The notes: a model not told the origin generated them from the sequence alone. DNA of 64,000 bases from Nitrospirota bacterium (GCA_018971525.1 JAGXAR010000014.1:1-64000); one strand, 5' to 3'. Counted from the first letter of the stretch, positions 7,925 to 16,612 are shown. Numbers and translations are program-made.

Positions 7925-8473
7925 ATGATGATCCTCAGTATGAGATCCCTCACGCGCAGCAATCTGTTCCTGACCGTTCTGTTACTTGCCGCATTTCCCG
8001 CCGAGGCCCTGGCGCTGACCCAAATACTTCCGGAGGCGGCCGTCGAAGCGGATCAGCAAAGCCTCATGGAACTCATCGGCACCTTCGATCGCGCCCAGGA
8101 GGCGATCCGCGCGCGAGATCTTGATGCACTCATGGCGCTGTATGCGACGTCCTACCAGTATCACGGCTTGAGGCGGGCAGACATTCGCAAGATCTGGGCA
8201 GACCTGTTCGCGCGGTACGACTTGATTGCAAACATGCATACATTTTCCGCGATCAAAGTCGTGAAAACGGGCAAGGACACCACCGCCGAAATCACCTGTA
8301 CCGGTGCCGTGTGGGCCAACTCACGGGAGACCAACCAACGCATCCCGATCGATAGCTGGCAGCATGAAGTGCACAGGCTCGTGAGGGGAAAGGACGGCTG
8401 GCGCATCGTCGGCAACGTTGGCGGTGATAAGGCCGTCCGTCAGTTTGGTACCGCGCCTCATCCGCTCTTCTGA
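7925..8473 (+). CDS. Exported NTF2-like (SnoaL-type) protein
   Basis: About 182 residues. A signal peptide (start MMILSMRSLTRSNLFLTVLL, cleavage near AEALA) is followed by an alpha/beta cone-like domain. That domain has the familiar pattern of a first helix ending in DLDALMALYATSY, then strands ending in DGWRIVGNVGG. Proteins of this fold bind or turn over small molecules, but the pocket residues do not reveal a ligand. The ATG at 7925 is used because the signal peptide starts there; the open frame extends back to 7694 without protein-like sequence. It stands alone and is followed by a palindrome and the nitrobindin-like gene. Confidence 0.65.
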   Translation: MMILSMRSLTRSNLFLTVLLLAAFPAEALALTQILPEAAVEADQQSLMELIGTFDRAQEAIRARDLDALMALYATSYQYHGLRRADIRKIWADLFARYDLIANMHTFSAIKVVKTGKDTTAEITCTGAVWANSRETNQRIPIDSWQHEVHRLVRGKDGWRIVGNVGGDKAVRQFGTAPHPLF

Positions 8474-8532
8474 AAGTGCTTTGCTGCAGGGGTTCGTCTC
8501 TGCGCGAGCGGGTTGTGTTTCCTGCCCGTGTT

Positions 8533-8548
8533 ATGTGAAAAATCACAT
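8533..8548. promoter_or_regulatory. ATGTGA-N4-TCACAT palindrome
   Basis: Perfect 6-base arms around AAAA, 49 bases upstream of the nitrobindin-like gene and less than 1 kb from a Crp/Fnr gene. The GTGA/TCAC half-sites are Crp-like, but the spacer is two bases shorter than the classic GTGA-N6-TCAC, so it may belong to a variant Crp/Fnr protein. Confidence 0.4.
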
Positions 8549-8596
8549 CACAGTTTCCGAAGTCTGATTCTTCAAGGACATGATGGGAGGGGAGGA

Positions 8597-9163
8597 ATGG
8601 ATCACGGTTTGATCGCGCATCTTGGGCCGCTTGCGGCGTTGGCTGGAGTCTGGGAGGGGCAGAAGGGCGAAGATGTGTCGCCCTCGGATGATCGCGGGAC
8701 TGAGCGCAATCAGTTTCGTGAGCGGATGACCTTCGAGCCCATGGGCCCGGTCCGCAATCACGAGCAAACGCTCTACGGGTTGCGCTATGCCACGACGGTG
8801 TGGCGCCTCGGGGAGGCGGATCCGTTTCATGAGGAACTGGGATACTGGCTGTGGGATGCCCAGGCCAAGCAAGTGCTCCGCTGTTTCCTGGTGCCCCGCG
8901 GGGTTTCGGTGATTGCGGGTGGCACGGTCGAACCGTCGGCCAAGTCCTTTTCACTTGCCGCGGACGTGTCTTCGCACACGTACGGAATTTGCTCGAATCA
9001 ATTCTTAGACAAGGCATTCAAGACGGTGCGGTATGAGCTGACCGTCACGGTCCTGGATGGTGACCGGTTTCGCTATGAGGAGGATACGCAGCTCCAGATT
9101 CCAGGCCGAGCAGAATTGTTCCATCACACGGACAAGAATACTCTTTCGCGCGTCAAGTCGTGA
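8597..9163 (+). CDS. Haem-binding-type beta-barrel protein (nitrobindin/FABP-like)
   Basis: About 188 residues without signal peptide. The N-terminus has HLGPLAALAGVWEGQKG, the G-W-G start of the nitrobindin/DUF1794 barrel. A long series of beta strands follows, including NHEQTLYGLRY, GYWLWD and RCFLVPRGVSVIAGG. A conserved C-terminal FHHTDKN could supply an axial histidine. Members of this fold bind haem or fatty acids, and nitrobindins react with nitric oxide or peroxynitrite. Haem binding here is inferred, not shown. The ATG at 8597 follows GGGAGGGGAGG. The neighbours (Crp/Fnr regulator, NnrS, flavin reductase) support a nitrosative-stress role. Confidence 0.65.
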   Translation: MDHGLIAHLGPLAALAGVWEGQKGEDVSPSDDRGTERNQFRERMTFEPMGPVRNHEQTLYGLRYATTVWRLGEADPFHEELGYWLWDAQAKQVLRCFLVPRGVSVIAGGTVEPSAKSFSLAADVSSHTYGICSNQFLDKAFKTVRYELTVTVLDGDRFRYEEDTQLQIPGRAELFHHTDKNTLSRVKS

Positions 9164-9322
9164 GCCGGATCGGGTCTGCCGCGAGGTGTGTGCCTGAAAC
9201 CGGGGATTCGAGAGTTTTTATCTTAGGTACGAATCTTTGCGCCCTGCATCGCGTCTGTGCACGCGGGGGGGCTGGTCATGTGGTTTATCGATTCTGTAGA
9301 ATAGCGGAAGTCTGAGGGGATC

Positions 9323-10054
9323 ATGATTCACACGGCGATGAATATCGGGGATCATCGGCATTGCGAAGCGCTGTCGGGTTGCTTCCGTGGCAAGCTCTGC
9401 GAGCAACTCATGAACCGGCCCGGGCGGCCTGCAGTGAAGGGCGAGCTGGTGTACGGGCTTGGCGATGCCGCGCAAAGCGTTTTCTTTCTCCGCCAGGGGC
9501 TGGTGAAGCTGACCTCTCTGACCGAGGACGGGCGCGAACTCATTTTGCGGCTCCACCAGGCCGGGGAAGTCTTCGGCGAACTCTGTCACTGCACCGGTGA
9601 ACGGCGCGAGCAGGCGGTCGCCATGGAAGACAGCGAAGTGGTCGAATTGAGCTTCGATGAATTCGTCGCCCATCTTCAGGGGAGCCGTCCTGCCATACTG
9701 TTGTTTCTCTCCAACGTGGCGCAGCAGCTCTCCGCTGCATACGAACAGATCCAAACGGTGTCGTTCAGCAGCACGATGGAGCGTCTGGTTCGTACTCTGG
9801 GACGGCTGGCCGACGAATTCGGTGTCCCGGAGGGCGAGTGGATCCGGCTGACTCATTATTTTCGCCAGGACGATCTCGCCCAGATGATCGGCGCTCGTCG
9901 TGAAGTCGTGTCGACCCTCCTGAATCAGCTGCGCGACGAGGGGCTCATTACCTATGCGCGCAAGGACGGGCTGCTGCTGCGTCGGGCCGGTCTTGAAGCG
10001 TATCTGTTGTCCTCCGAGAAATCCGCCGCCAGTCTCAAAGAATCCGGGCGCTAG
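9323..10054 (+). CDS. Crp/Fnr-family transcriptional regulator
   Basis: About 243 residues. A cyclic-nucleotide-type sensory barrel occupies roughly residues 20-140 (VFFLRQGLVKL, GEVFGELCHC). The dimer helix and a C-terminal winged helix-turn-helix follow (DDLAQMIGARREVVSTLLN at ~188-206). The N-terminal region has Cys at 14, 20 and 26 and another pair in ELCHC, but not the four-Cys spacing of classic Fnr, so an iron-sulfur sensor is not assured. It should bind DNA as a dimer and respond to a small ligand, redox state or NO. Its place between a nitrobindin-like gene and nnrS makes an NO/nitrite-responsive (Dnr/NnrR-like) role plausible. Confidence 0.85.
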   Translation: MIHTAMNIGDHRHCEALSGCFRGKLCEQLMNRPGRPAVKGELVYGLGDAAQSVFFLRQGLVKLTSLTEDGRELILRLHQAGEVFGELCHCTGERREQAVAMEDSEVVELSFDEFVAHLQGSRPAILLFLSNVAQQLSAAYEQIQTVSFSSTMERLVRTLGRLADEFGVPEGEWIRLTHYFRQDDLAQMIGARREVVSTLLNQLRDEGLITYARKDGLLLRRAGLEAYLLSSEKSAASLKESGR

Positions 10055-10259
10055 GTCTTTTTCTCTCCTACTGTTATCCTGCTAACTTACAGCACCGATC
10101 CCTTTCCCTATCCTTGCCCATCGTTGCCACGGTCGGTTGAGACTGACCGGACCGGTTCATCCTTTCCGGGAGGAGGTGGTCGATGCTATAGGGGCGGCTG
10201 TTTTGTAAGGTGAGTTGACTGTCCTGTTGTCTCTGTTCTTTAACAAAGGAGTCTGTGCC

Positions 10260-10913
10260 ATGCGTCATACATTTCGTGCCCTCCCTCTTTTTGTGCTCTT
10301 GTTGTCCCCGGTTGCCTGTGCCCACAGTGCCGACATGCCCATGGCGGCCACGTCCAAGCCTGCTCAGGCAAGCCCTCTCAAGGTAGCGGAAACCAAGGCG
10401 GTGCTCCGGGATCTCTGGTTGGGTCATGTTCTGGCCATTCGGAATGTGGCAGTCGCGACGATGGATAAGAACGCGCCGGCCCGAGAGGCAGCAGAAAAGG
10501 GCGTTGTGGCCAATGCCCAGCAGATTGCTGGTTCCATCGAGCCGTTCTATGGCAAACCGGCATCCGAGAAGCTGTTCGCCTTGCTGGCAGAGCACTACGG
10601 CGCCATTCGCGATCACTTGGACGCGACCGTGGCAGGGAGCGCAAGTCAGCAGGAGGCGGCGGTCAAACATCTCACTTCAAATGCAGCGGAGATCTCCACG
10701 TTCTTGAGTGGGGCCAATTCGAACTGGCCAAAGGATGCCGTCATGGGCCTGTTGACGGCACATGCCGCGCATCACATCCAGCAGTTTCAACAACTAAAAG
10801 AAGGCGACTACGCTGATGAGGGTAAAACCTGGACTGGCATGAAGTCCCATATTTATGTGGTGGCCGATACCCTGGGGAATGGATTAGCCGCGCAATTCCC
10901 AAACAAGTTCTAA
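10260..10913 (+). CDS. Exported His-rich helical protein, unknown function
   Basis: About 217 residues with a signal peptide (MRHTFRALPLFVLLLSPVAC). The Cys after VA could be lipidated, although the lipobox is not ideal, so it is either a lipoprotein or a periplasmic protein. The mature part is almost wholly helical and looks internally duplicated: VVANAQQIAGSIEPFYG...LLAEH in the first half aligns with LTSNAAEISTFLSGANS...LLTAH in the second. His residues recur on the helices (GHVLAIR, EHYGAIRDH, AHAAHHIQQF), so metal binding is possible. No family is recognised. It follows the Crp/Fnr gene by ~200 bases; AAAGGAG sits upstream of the chosen ATG. Confidence 0.6.
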   Translation: MRHTFRALPLFVLLLSPVACAHSADMPMAATSKPAQASPLKVAETKAVLRDLWLGHVLAIRNVAVATMDKNAPAREAAEKGVVANAQQIAGSIEPFYGKPASEKLFALLAEHYGAIRDHLDATVAGSASQQEAAVKHLTSNAAEISTFLSGANSNWPKDAVMGLLTAHAAHHIQQFQQLKEGDYADEGKTWTGMKSHIYVVADTLGNGLAAQFPNKF

Positions 10914-11067
10914 CCCGATACCTGAGGGTGAAGGGCGCGGTCTCACTCCGATCTGATTCGGAGGCCGGGCTTCGGCAGCCGGGTTGCGGTTTGTCCGCAC
11001 CCGGTTGGCGAGGCGCAGCCTGCTTGCCATGGTCCCGACCCCTTCATCGACCCCGGGCGGCGGTTCA

Positions 11068-11613
11068 TCAGCGCTGGTGGAAGTCCTGTTCGAGCATCCC
11101 GTAGAGTTCCACGTCCACGTATTGGCCGAAGCGCATGTAATGTTCGCGCATTCTTCCTTCATACGTCATGCCGACCTTCTGCAGCACTCGCCCTGATGCC
11201 GGATTGTTCAGAAAGTGCGGGGCATAGATCCGGTGCAGATGGCGCTGGTTGAACCCATACGCGAGCACAGCACTCACCGCTTCCGTCCCGTATCCGTGAT
11301 TCCAGTAGGGAACGCCCAGCCAATAGCCCATGCGCGCGTGCTGGTGTCCGGCAGCGATGTCCAACCCGATCGATCCGATCAGGACATGATCCGTTGGGAG
11401 GACGATAGCAAAGTTGACGAGCGTACCGGCTTTGAAGCCCTGTTGCTGGCTCGTGATCCACTGCTCGGCTGTGCCATTCGTATAGGGATGGGGGAGGAAG
11501 GTGCCGACTGCGACCTCTTTCACTCCGGCGAGGCGTTGCACGTCCGTGGCGTCGCTCAGTTGAAACTGTCGGAGCAGGAGCCGATCGGTTCTGAGGGTGG
11601 GGAATGTCGCCAT
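11068..11613 (-). CDS. GNAT acetyltransferase (RimJ/RimL type)
   Basis: About 181 residues. It starts LRTDRLLLRQFQLSDATDV, the standard opening of ribosomal-protein Ser/Ala acetyltransferase-like GNATs. Later it has MGYWLGVPYWNHGYGTEAV, which holds the acetyl-CoA pyrophosphate loop, and NNPASGRVLQKVGM. The acceptor substrate cannot be told from sequence; small molecules and protein N-termini are both known for this subfamily. The ATG at 11613 is chosen by the family start; the frame is open further to 11814 without resemblance. It is the only minus-strand gene inside the 8.5-14 kb block and so interrupts it. Confidence 0.85.
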   Translation of the reverse strand: MATFPTLRTDRLLLRQFQLSDATDVQRLAGVKEVAVGTFLPHPYTNGTAEQWITSQQQGFKAGTLVNFAIVLPTDHVLIGSIGLDIAAGHQHARMGYWLGVPYWNHGYGTEAVSAVLAYGFNQRHLHRIYAPHFLNNPASGRVLQKVGMTYEGRMREHYMRFGQYVDVELYGMLEQDFHQR

Positions 11614-11753
11614 GGACTTGATGAAACCACAGAGCGGGGAGGCCTGACAATCACTTCGTGTGGTCCGATCCCCGGTCCGCAGCAGATACGTCGTCTGCGC
11701 GAATGGGACCTGAGGCCATGCCCCCCGTATTCGACTTATGGGTAGTTGATGGA

Positions 11754-11765
11754 GTTGTCGACAAC
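11754..11765. promoter_or_regulatory. GTTGTCGACAAC palindrome upstream of nnrS
   Basis: A perfect 12-base palindrome 92 bases before the nnrS start codon, in the divergent space between the GNAT and nnrS genes. It could be a binding site for an NO-responsive regulator. Short palindromes also occur by chance. Confidence 0.25.
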
Positions 11766-11857
11766 ACGTAGACTGGCCCGATTTCCACTGGCAGCACTTC
11801 TTGAAGTAAGCCATGATTGCCGGTGCTAGCCCAACATGACCGAGGACTGAGGACTGT

Positions 11858-13045
11858 ATGACTGACCCGGCGAACGAGACATCCGGCTACCAGGGACTGG
11901 CGTTCTTTTCGTACGGATTTCGGCCGTTTTTTCTTGGTGCGGCACTGTTTGCCGCGGTGGCGGTCCCTGCCTGGATCATCATGCTCCTCACGGGAGTCGG
12001 CGACTCGGAATTCTTCTCTGCCGCTCGAACGTGGCATGTGCATGAGATGGTCTTCGGCTTCTTGCCCGCTGTCATCACCGGCTTCCTACTCACGGCGATT
12101 CCCAACTGGACCGACCGTCCTCCGATCAGAGGGCGCGAGTTGATGCTGTTGAGCAGCGTGTGGTTGGCCGGACGCCTGGTCATGGCCATTCCCCTTCTCA
12201 CGCCCCTCCTGTCCGCCACCATTGAAGGAGCCTTTCTTGCCCTGATGGCGGGGCTTGTCTGGCGGGAGATTGCAGCCGGGGGAAGCTGGAGCCACGCTCC
12301 CATAGGAGTGCTGATCAGTCTCTATGCCGGCGCCGATATTGTGTTCCACGTGCTGGCGTTGAGCGGTGCAGCGACGGATCTTCCCGAGCGAATGGCTCTC
12401 GCGCTGGTCATGGTGCTGTTGGCGCTCATCGGAGGGCGCGTTACTCCCAACTTTACGCGCGACTTCCTGGCTGAACAGGGCATGACCGAGCTGCCTGCTC
12501 CTTTTTCCCGTTTCGATGGACTGTCGGTTGTTCTCGTGGGAATCGCTGCCGTTTCCTGGAGTGTTCAGCCGCAGGTCATGGCGACCGGTTGGCTGTTGCT
12601 GGGTGCGGGGTTGGTCAACCTTGGCCGCCTTTCTCGCTGGTATGGCTGGTTGACCTGGCATGAGCCGTTGGTGCTGACCCTGCATCTTGGTTATGGGTGG
12701 CTGGCGATTTCACTGCTGGTATTGGGAGGCGCGATTCTCGACTTGGGTCTGCCAACAACGGATGCCATGCACGCGCTCACCACCGGCGCAGTGGGTGTGA
12801 TGACGCTGGCGGTCATGACCCGCGCCAGCCTGGGCCATACGGGACGCCCCAAGCATGCAGGTCCCCTGACGGTCTGCATTTATATTCTTGTCAACCTGGG
12901 TGCGCTGCTGCGGGTATTCGGGCCGTCCATTGATTTCTCGACGAATCTCGCCCTTGGATTAGCTGCGATGAGCTGGAGTGGCGCCTATCTGCTGTTCGCC
13001 CTGGTCTATGGGCCGTTTCTCCTTCGCCCGAGCATCGACGAATGA
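11858..13045 (+). CDS. nnrS: NnrS family membrane protein
   Basis: About 395 residues with roughly 12 hydrophobic helices throughout. The family features are SYGFRPFFLGAALFA near the start, a WHVHEMVFGF segment with paired His at ~residues 58-61, and GFLLTAIPNWT. Later sections have GGRVTPNFTRDFL and TRASLGHTGR. NnrS proteins are haem- and copper-containing inner-membrane proteins that protect against nitric oxide and nitrosative stress and are often under NnrR/Crp-Fnr control. The length and motifs fit an intact protein. The flavin reductase gene follows by 95 bases on the same strand. Confidence 0.92.
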   Translation: MTDPANETSGYQGLAFFSYGFRPFFLGAALFAAVAVPAWIIMLLTGVGDSEFFSAARTWHVHEMVFGFLPAVITGFLLTAIPNWTDRPPIRGRELMLLSSVWLAGRLVMAIPLLTPLLSATIEGAFLALMAGLVWREIAAGGSWSHAPIGVLISLYAGADIVFHVLALSGAATDLPERMALALVMVLLALIGGRVTPNFTRDFLAEQGMTELPAPFSRFDGLSVVLVGIAAVSWSVQPQVMATGWLLLGAGLVNLGRLSRWYGWLTWHEPLVLTLHLGYGWLAISLLVLGGAILDLGLPTTDAMHALTTGAVGVMTLAVMTRASLGHTGRPKHAGPLTVCIYILVNLGALLRVFGPSIDFSTNLALGLAAMSWSGAYLLFALVYGPFLLRPSIDE

Positions 13046-13140
13046 CGGCATGGCTCGCAGGGGAATGGCATGATTCTTCTGCGCGTAACCACTTAGGTTA
13101 GGGACCAAAACGGGGTGCATAGAAGCCAGGGAGGAGTGAG

Positions 13141-13881
13141 ATGGGCCCATCCACACATTCTCATATCTATACCGTGAAACTGATCCATCGTCAGGAGGTC
13201 GCTGAGGGTACGATGGCGTTCCGATTCGAAAAGCCGGCGCACTTCGTCTTTGTACCGGGTCAGTTTGTCGATATGACTCTGGTCGATCCCCCCGAAACGG
13301 ATGCAGAAGGCAATGGACGAGCCTTCTCTATCGCGAGTGGCCCTCACGAGGACACGCTGATGGTCGCGACACGCATGAGAGACACGGCCTTCAAGCGCGT
13401 GTTGCGCGGCATGCCGCTTGGCGCTACGCTCCAGATGGAAGGTCCGTTCGGTAACTTGGTCCTCCATGCCGATCCGGCTCGGCCCGCCGTCTTCCTAGCA
13501 GGCGGGATTGGGATTACTCCGTTTCGGAGCATGCTTCTGCATGCGGCGGCGCAGAAGCTGCCGCACCGCCTCTTCCTCTTCTATTCGAACCGGCGACCGG
13601 AAGATGCCCCGTTCTTGGATGAACTGCAGGCCTTGCAACGGGACAATCCACACTATACCTTCGTGGGAACGATGACCGCGCCTGACAAATCATCCCGTTC
13701 CTGGAAGGGGGAAACCGGGTTTATCACGCCGGCTATGCTTTCCAAGGTGCTCATGAATGTCGCCCCGCCGATCTTCTACGTCGTCGGACCGCCGGGAATG
13801 GTGACTGGTTTGCGCACGTCCCTCAAAGACGCCGGGTTCAATGAGCGGGATATTCGAACGGAAGCGTTCACGGGCTATTAA
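13141..13881 (+). CDS. FAD/NAD(P)-binding oxidoreductase (ferredoxin reductase type)
   Basis: About 246 residues with the two-domain ferredoxin-NADP reductase fold. The FAD barrel has the flavin motif RAFSIAS near residues 60-66. The nucleotide domain has GGIGITPFRSM at ~120-130 and YVVGPPGMV near 218. No ferredoxin or globin domain is attached, so it resembles the free reductase half of flavohaemoglobin or phenol-hydroxylase reductases. It would pass electrons from NAD(P)H to an unknown partner. Placed just after nnrS, it could reduce a haem or flavin NO-detoxifying protein; that is inference from context. A GGGAGGAG site precedes the ATG. Confidence 0.85.
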   Translation: MGPSTHSHIYTVKLIHRQEVAEGTMAFRFEKPAHFVFVPGQFVDMTLVDPPETDAEGNGRAFSIASGPHEDTLMVATRMRDTAFKRVLRGMPLGATLQMEGPFGNLVLHADPARPAVFLAGGIGITPFRSMLLHAAAQKLPHRLFLFYSNRRPEDAPFLDELQALQRDNPHYTFVGTMTAPDKSSRSWKGETGFITPAMLSKVLMNVAPPIFYVVGPPGMVTGLRTSLKDAGFNERDIRTEAFTGY

Positions 13882-13917
13882 TGAGATGGAAGGGGAGTGG
13901 CGCCGCCGCAAGCGAGG

Positions 13918-13992
13918 TAGGCTGAGGTCGAGGTCTAGGGTGAGCGAAGATTCGACGTGTTTCATCTCAGCCTTAACCTGAGCCTTAACCTT
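13918..13992. repeat. Imperfect inverted repeat between reductase and methyltransferase
   Basis: AGGCTGAGGTCGAGGTCT at 13918 is an imperfect reverse complement of AGCCTTAACCTGAGCCT within 13968-13992, and the right arm itself is a tandem of AGCCTTAACCT. It lies 37 bases past the reductase stop codon, so it may shape the mRNA end or be a dispersed intergenic repeat. Confidence 0.4.
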
Positions 13993-14053
13993 CAAGTAAC
14001 GCTGGCAAACTGTTTCAGCATCCTGCTAAAGAGCACCTGGTATTTGGAGACCT

Positions 14054-14878
14054 ATGTCAAAGATAGATTTTACGCAGACACTGGCATCAGGCCTCGGGCC
14101 CTACAATTCGAATGTCGGACAGTGGTGGGTGAAGAAGACACGTAATGCGGCTCATGCGGCAGCCTACCTTAATATTGCGAGCCATATTGTCCAGTGCGCG
14201 CAGAGGGAAAAGGGCCTGATCATCGATTACGGATGTGGCACGGGTCTCCTCATGAAGCGGCTCGTCGATGTGCTTCCAGCCTGGAAGTTCCTCGGCATTG
14301 ATGGCTCGACGGCGATGTTGCGTGGCGCTGAGACGTGGGCTCGTACCAAGCGAAAAGGCCGCCCCGCATCCATCGAATTCCGCCTCGCAAAGTTGCCTGA
14401 CTTCTCCGTCTCCGCACCAAAGGCGGACATCATTGTCTTTACCTTCCCTAATATCGTTTCCGTGGCCAGCGAGCGTCGCCAGTTTGAGGAGGTCTTTCGA
14501 AGCGATCGGGACATCGCGGGGTTGTTAGCCATGAAACAGGAGGAGGGGGAAGGAGTCGAAGCCCTCTATGACTCATTGTTCATGAGCCGAGTGGTTGCGC
14601 GGAATTTGCGCTTCCTGCTGCGGAAAGGTGGATTGTGCATTCGCGTTGACTACAGTCAAGGAGCCAGGGACGAGTTGTGCCGGTTCGACCAGGTAGCCAC
14701 GTTATTCGAAGAGGGGTCGCTGAACGCCAAACAGTCTCGTCTGCAGCCCCAGAAGTTCTTTAAACTTCTCTATTCACAGTATTACCCGTCGCCGGTCATC
14801 CGGGATGTCTATGATCAGACCAATGACAAAGATTTTCTTGAGGGGGGCTATTTAGTCAGCCTTCTGCAAGCGATTTAG
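14054..14878 (+). CDS. Class I SAM-dependent methyltransferase
   Basis: About 274 residues. SAM-binding motif I is IIDYGCGTGLLMK near residues 55-67, with the acidic strand-2 residue in FLGIDGST. The post-motif strand reads DIIVFTFPNI. The C-terminal half is longer than a minimal methyltransferase and holds a helical insertion around residues 150-185. The substrate is not recognisable. It is monocistronic: a ~170-base repeat-bearing gap precedes it and a REP-like inverted repeat follows. Confidence 0.8.
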   Translation: MSKIDFTQTLASGLGPYNSNVGQWWVKKTRNAAHAAAYLNIASHIVQCAQREKGLIIDYGCGTGLLMKRLVDVLPAWKFLGIDGSTAMLRGAETWARTKRKGRPASIEFRLAKLPDFSVSAPKADIIVFTFPNIVSVASERRQFEEVFRSDRDIAGLLAMKQEEGEGVEALYDSLFMSRVVARNLRFLLRKGGLCIRVDYSQGARDELCRFDQVATLFEEGSLNAKQSRLQPQKFFKLLYSQYYPSPVIRDVYDQTNDKDFLEGGYLVSLLQAI

Positions 14879-14892
14879 GCAAAGGGGGTCTG

Positions 14893-14960
14893 CGTGAAGC
14901 GTATCTCGCAAGCCAGAAAGCCTGATCGTCTGCGAACGACGAGATACGATCGACGCTTCA
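14893..14960. repeat. REP-like inverted repeat after the methyltransferase gene
   Basis: CGTGAAGCGTATCTCG at 14893 and CGAGATACG-ATCGA-CGCTTCA ending near 14960 form an inverted repeat with a 5-base insertion in one arm. It is related to the element at 3188-3340. It begins 15 bases after the stop codon and could stop or stabilise the transcript. Confidence 0.5.
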
Positions 14961-15095
14961 GGCCCTCTGACGAGTGTCCCGTCACGCAATGCCCCTCTCA
15001 TTGGATATTCGACCGACGATCAGTTGACAGGGCGGCTGGCAAGACAGTAGCCTGGCACCGTTTTCTTTTCCTCACTCACATCGCAGGGTTGTCGT

Positions 15096-16475
15096 ATGAC
15101 TCAGCCTGATATTACCAAGCCGGATACCGGCGAGCTTATCCGGAGGTTGCACGAGCGGCCACAGATGCCTTTGGCCGAGTGGCTGCGAGCCCCTGCGCAT
15201 GTGCACTACGAAGCGTTTCGCATGAGCGACCCTCCGGTGCAGCGACCGGCGAGTCGTGACGAGTTCAGGTCTCTCCTGGAGGCCTTCAAGGTCTCCGCGG
15301 ACGCGATGGTCATTCAAGACGCGTTTGGCTATGGCGTGAAGACGGCGGCGACCGGCGATCGGCTGATCGTGATCTGGCAAGCGCACACGGAGTACTACAG
15401 CTATCAAATCTGGCATATTCCCTCCGTCCATGGTGGGGTGGTGGCCTTCGGCCCGATGACCTTCCCGGACTATCACTTTCCGCTCACGCCGCTCGGTGCA
15501 GAAGTATGCCGTCTGGATATCGTGCTGATGGCTGAGCCGTTGCCAGGCAGTGAGGCGTTGCGCCCGCAGTTTCCAGGCCCGGTCATGTATGGCAGCCGGA
15601 TTCTCGATGAGGAGACCGCCTTAGTCACCAGTTTCACACCTGACGAATATGGACGGGAGCACTATTGGGTCAGCGTGGGGTCAGCCAGGTCCAGCAGGTC
15701 TCACCTGAAAGACATCGTCGATGCCATTGTCAGGATCGAAACCTACTATCACTTATTGCTCATGCAGAAGCCGTTGTTTTCGGCCGCCATCGATCAGGCC
15801 TATAAGTTTGAGCAGGTACACTTGAAGCAGCGTGAAATCATCACTGGCCACATCGGCCACGCGGATTCCCTGACGCTACAGCGTTGGCTCAATGGGCTGA
15901 CGCAAGATTTGTTGAAAACCACTCGGCTGTCCGGCAAGTTGCATTTCGAGCTGTCCGCCTCTGTTCCCTATGACAAGATCGTGCACCGGACGCTGGCGTC
16001 ACTCGACGAACGTACGCTTCCCCTGTACCGCCCGATGTCCGACTATGTCCTCAGCGGGATCACCGGGGTGGCAGAGGGCTACCAACAACTCCTGAAGCGG
16101 ATCGACACCCTGCGCAGCGGATTTGAAGGAATTATTTCCATCATTCGTGCGCGCGTCGATCTCATGCTCCAATCCCAGAATTTGACGCTCCTGGCCAGCG
16201 TCGACAAGACCACGAAGAGCCAGGCGATCCTCCAGCATACGGTCGAGGGCTTGTCGGTCATTGTGATCGCCTACTATCTCAGCGGGCTCATGGTTTATAT
16301 CTTCAAGGGGCTTCAGGAGATGGGGTGGCTCCGCAACTCGCATATTGCCGCCGCATTGTTCGTCCCGCTCGGGATCGGTCTCGCTTTCTTGATTACAAAC
16401 CTCAGCCGGAAACACCTCCACAAGAAACTCACCGGTGAACCTGCGCCTTCGGCATCAGAGAAGCCTCAGGCCTGA
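15096..16475 (+). CDS. DUF3422 family membrane-anchored protein
   Basis: About 459 residues. The N-terminal RRLHERPQMPLAEWLRAPAH matches the H-RP start of DUF3422 proteins, and the central IVIWQAHTEYYSYQIW matches the conserved R/Q-HTEF-Y segment. A helical middle follows, then two transmembrane helices near the C-terminus (VIVIAYYLSGLMVYIF, then FVPLGIGLAFLITNL) and a short basic tail. The topology is a large soluble domain anchored at its C-terminus. The function of the family is not established. Flanked by intergenic gaps on both sides, it appears to be transcribed alone. Confidence 0.75.
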   Translation: MTQPDITKPDTGELIRRLHERPQMPLAEWLRAPAHVHYEAFRMSDPPVQRPASRDEFRSLLEAFKVSADAMVIQDAFGYGVKTAATGDRLIVIWQAHTEYYSYQIWHIPSVHGGVVAFGPMTFPDYHFPLTPLGAEVCRLDIVLMAEPLPGSEALRPQFPGPVMYGSRILDEETALVTSFTPDEYGREHYWVSVGSARSSRSHLKDIVDAIVRIETYYHLLLMQKPLFSAAIDQAYKFEQVHLKQREIITGHIGHADSLTLQRWLNGLTQDLLKTTRLSGKLHFELSASVPYDKIVHRTLASLDERTLPLYRPMSDYVLSGITGVAEGYQQLLKRIDTLRSGFEGIISIIRARVDLMLQSQNLTLLASVDKTTKSQAILQHTVEGLSVIVIAYYLSGLMVYIFKGLQEMGWLRNSHIAAALFVPLGIGLAFLITNLSRKHLHKKLTGEPAPSASEKPQA

Positions 16476-16589
16476 AGGGCGGGATCTAGAACCCACGCAT
16501 GGTGATCGTTGCGTGACCGCGCCCTCCATGCTTGTGCGGTTGCGCGAGACCTTGCCGTTACCTGCCATAGGTTCGGTCAAACGCGATCC

Positions 16590-16612
16590 GGCTTCCTTTT
16601 ATCCCGGAAGCC
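16590..16612 (+). terminator. Hairpin downstream of the DUF3422 gene
   Basis: GGCTTCC (16590-16596) pairs with GGAAGCC (16606-16612). No T tract follows, so this is at best a Rho-assisted or weak terminator. Confidence 0.3.
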
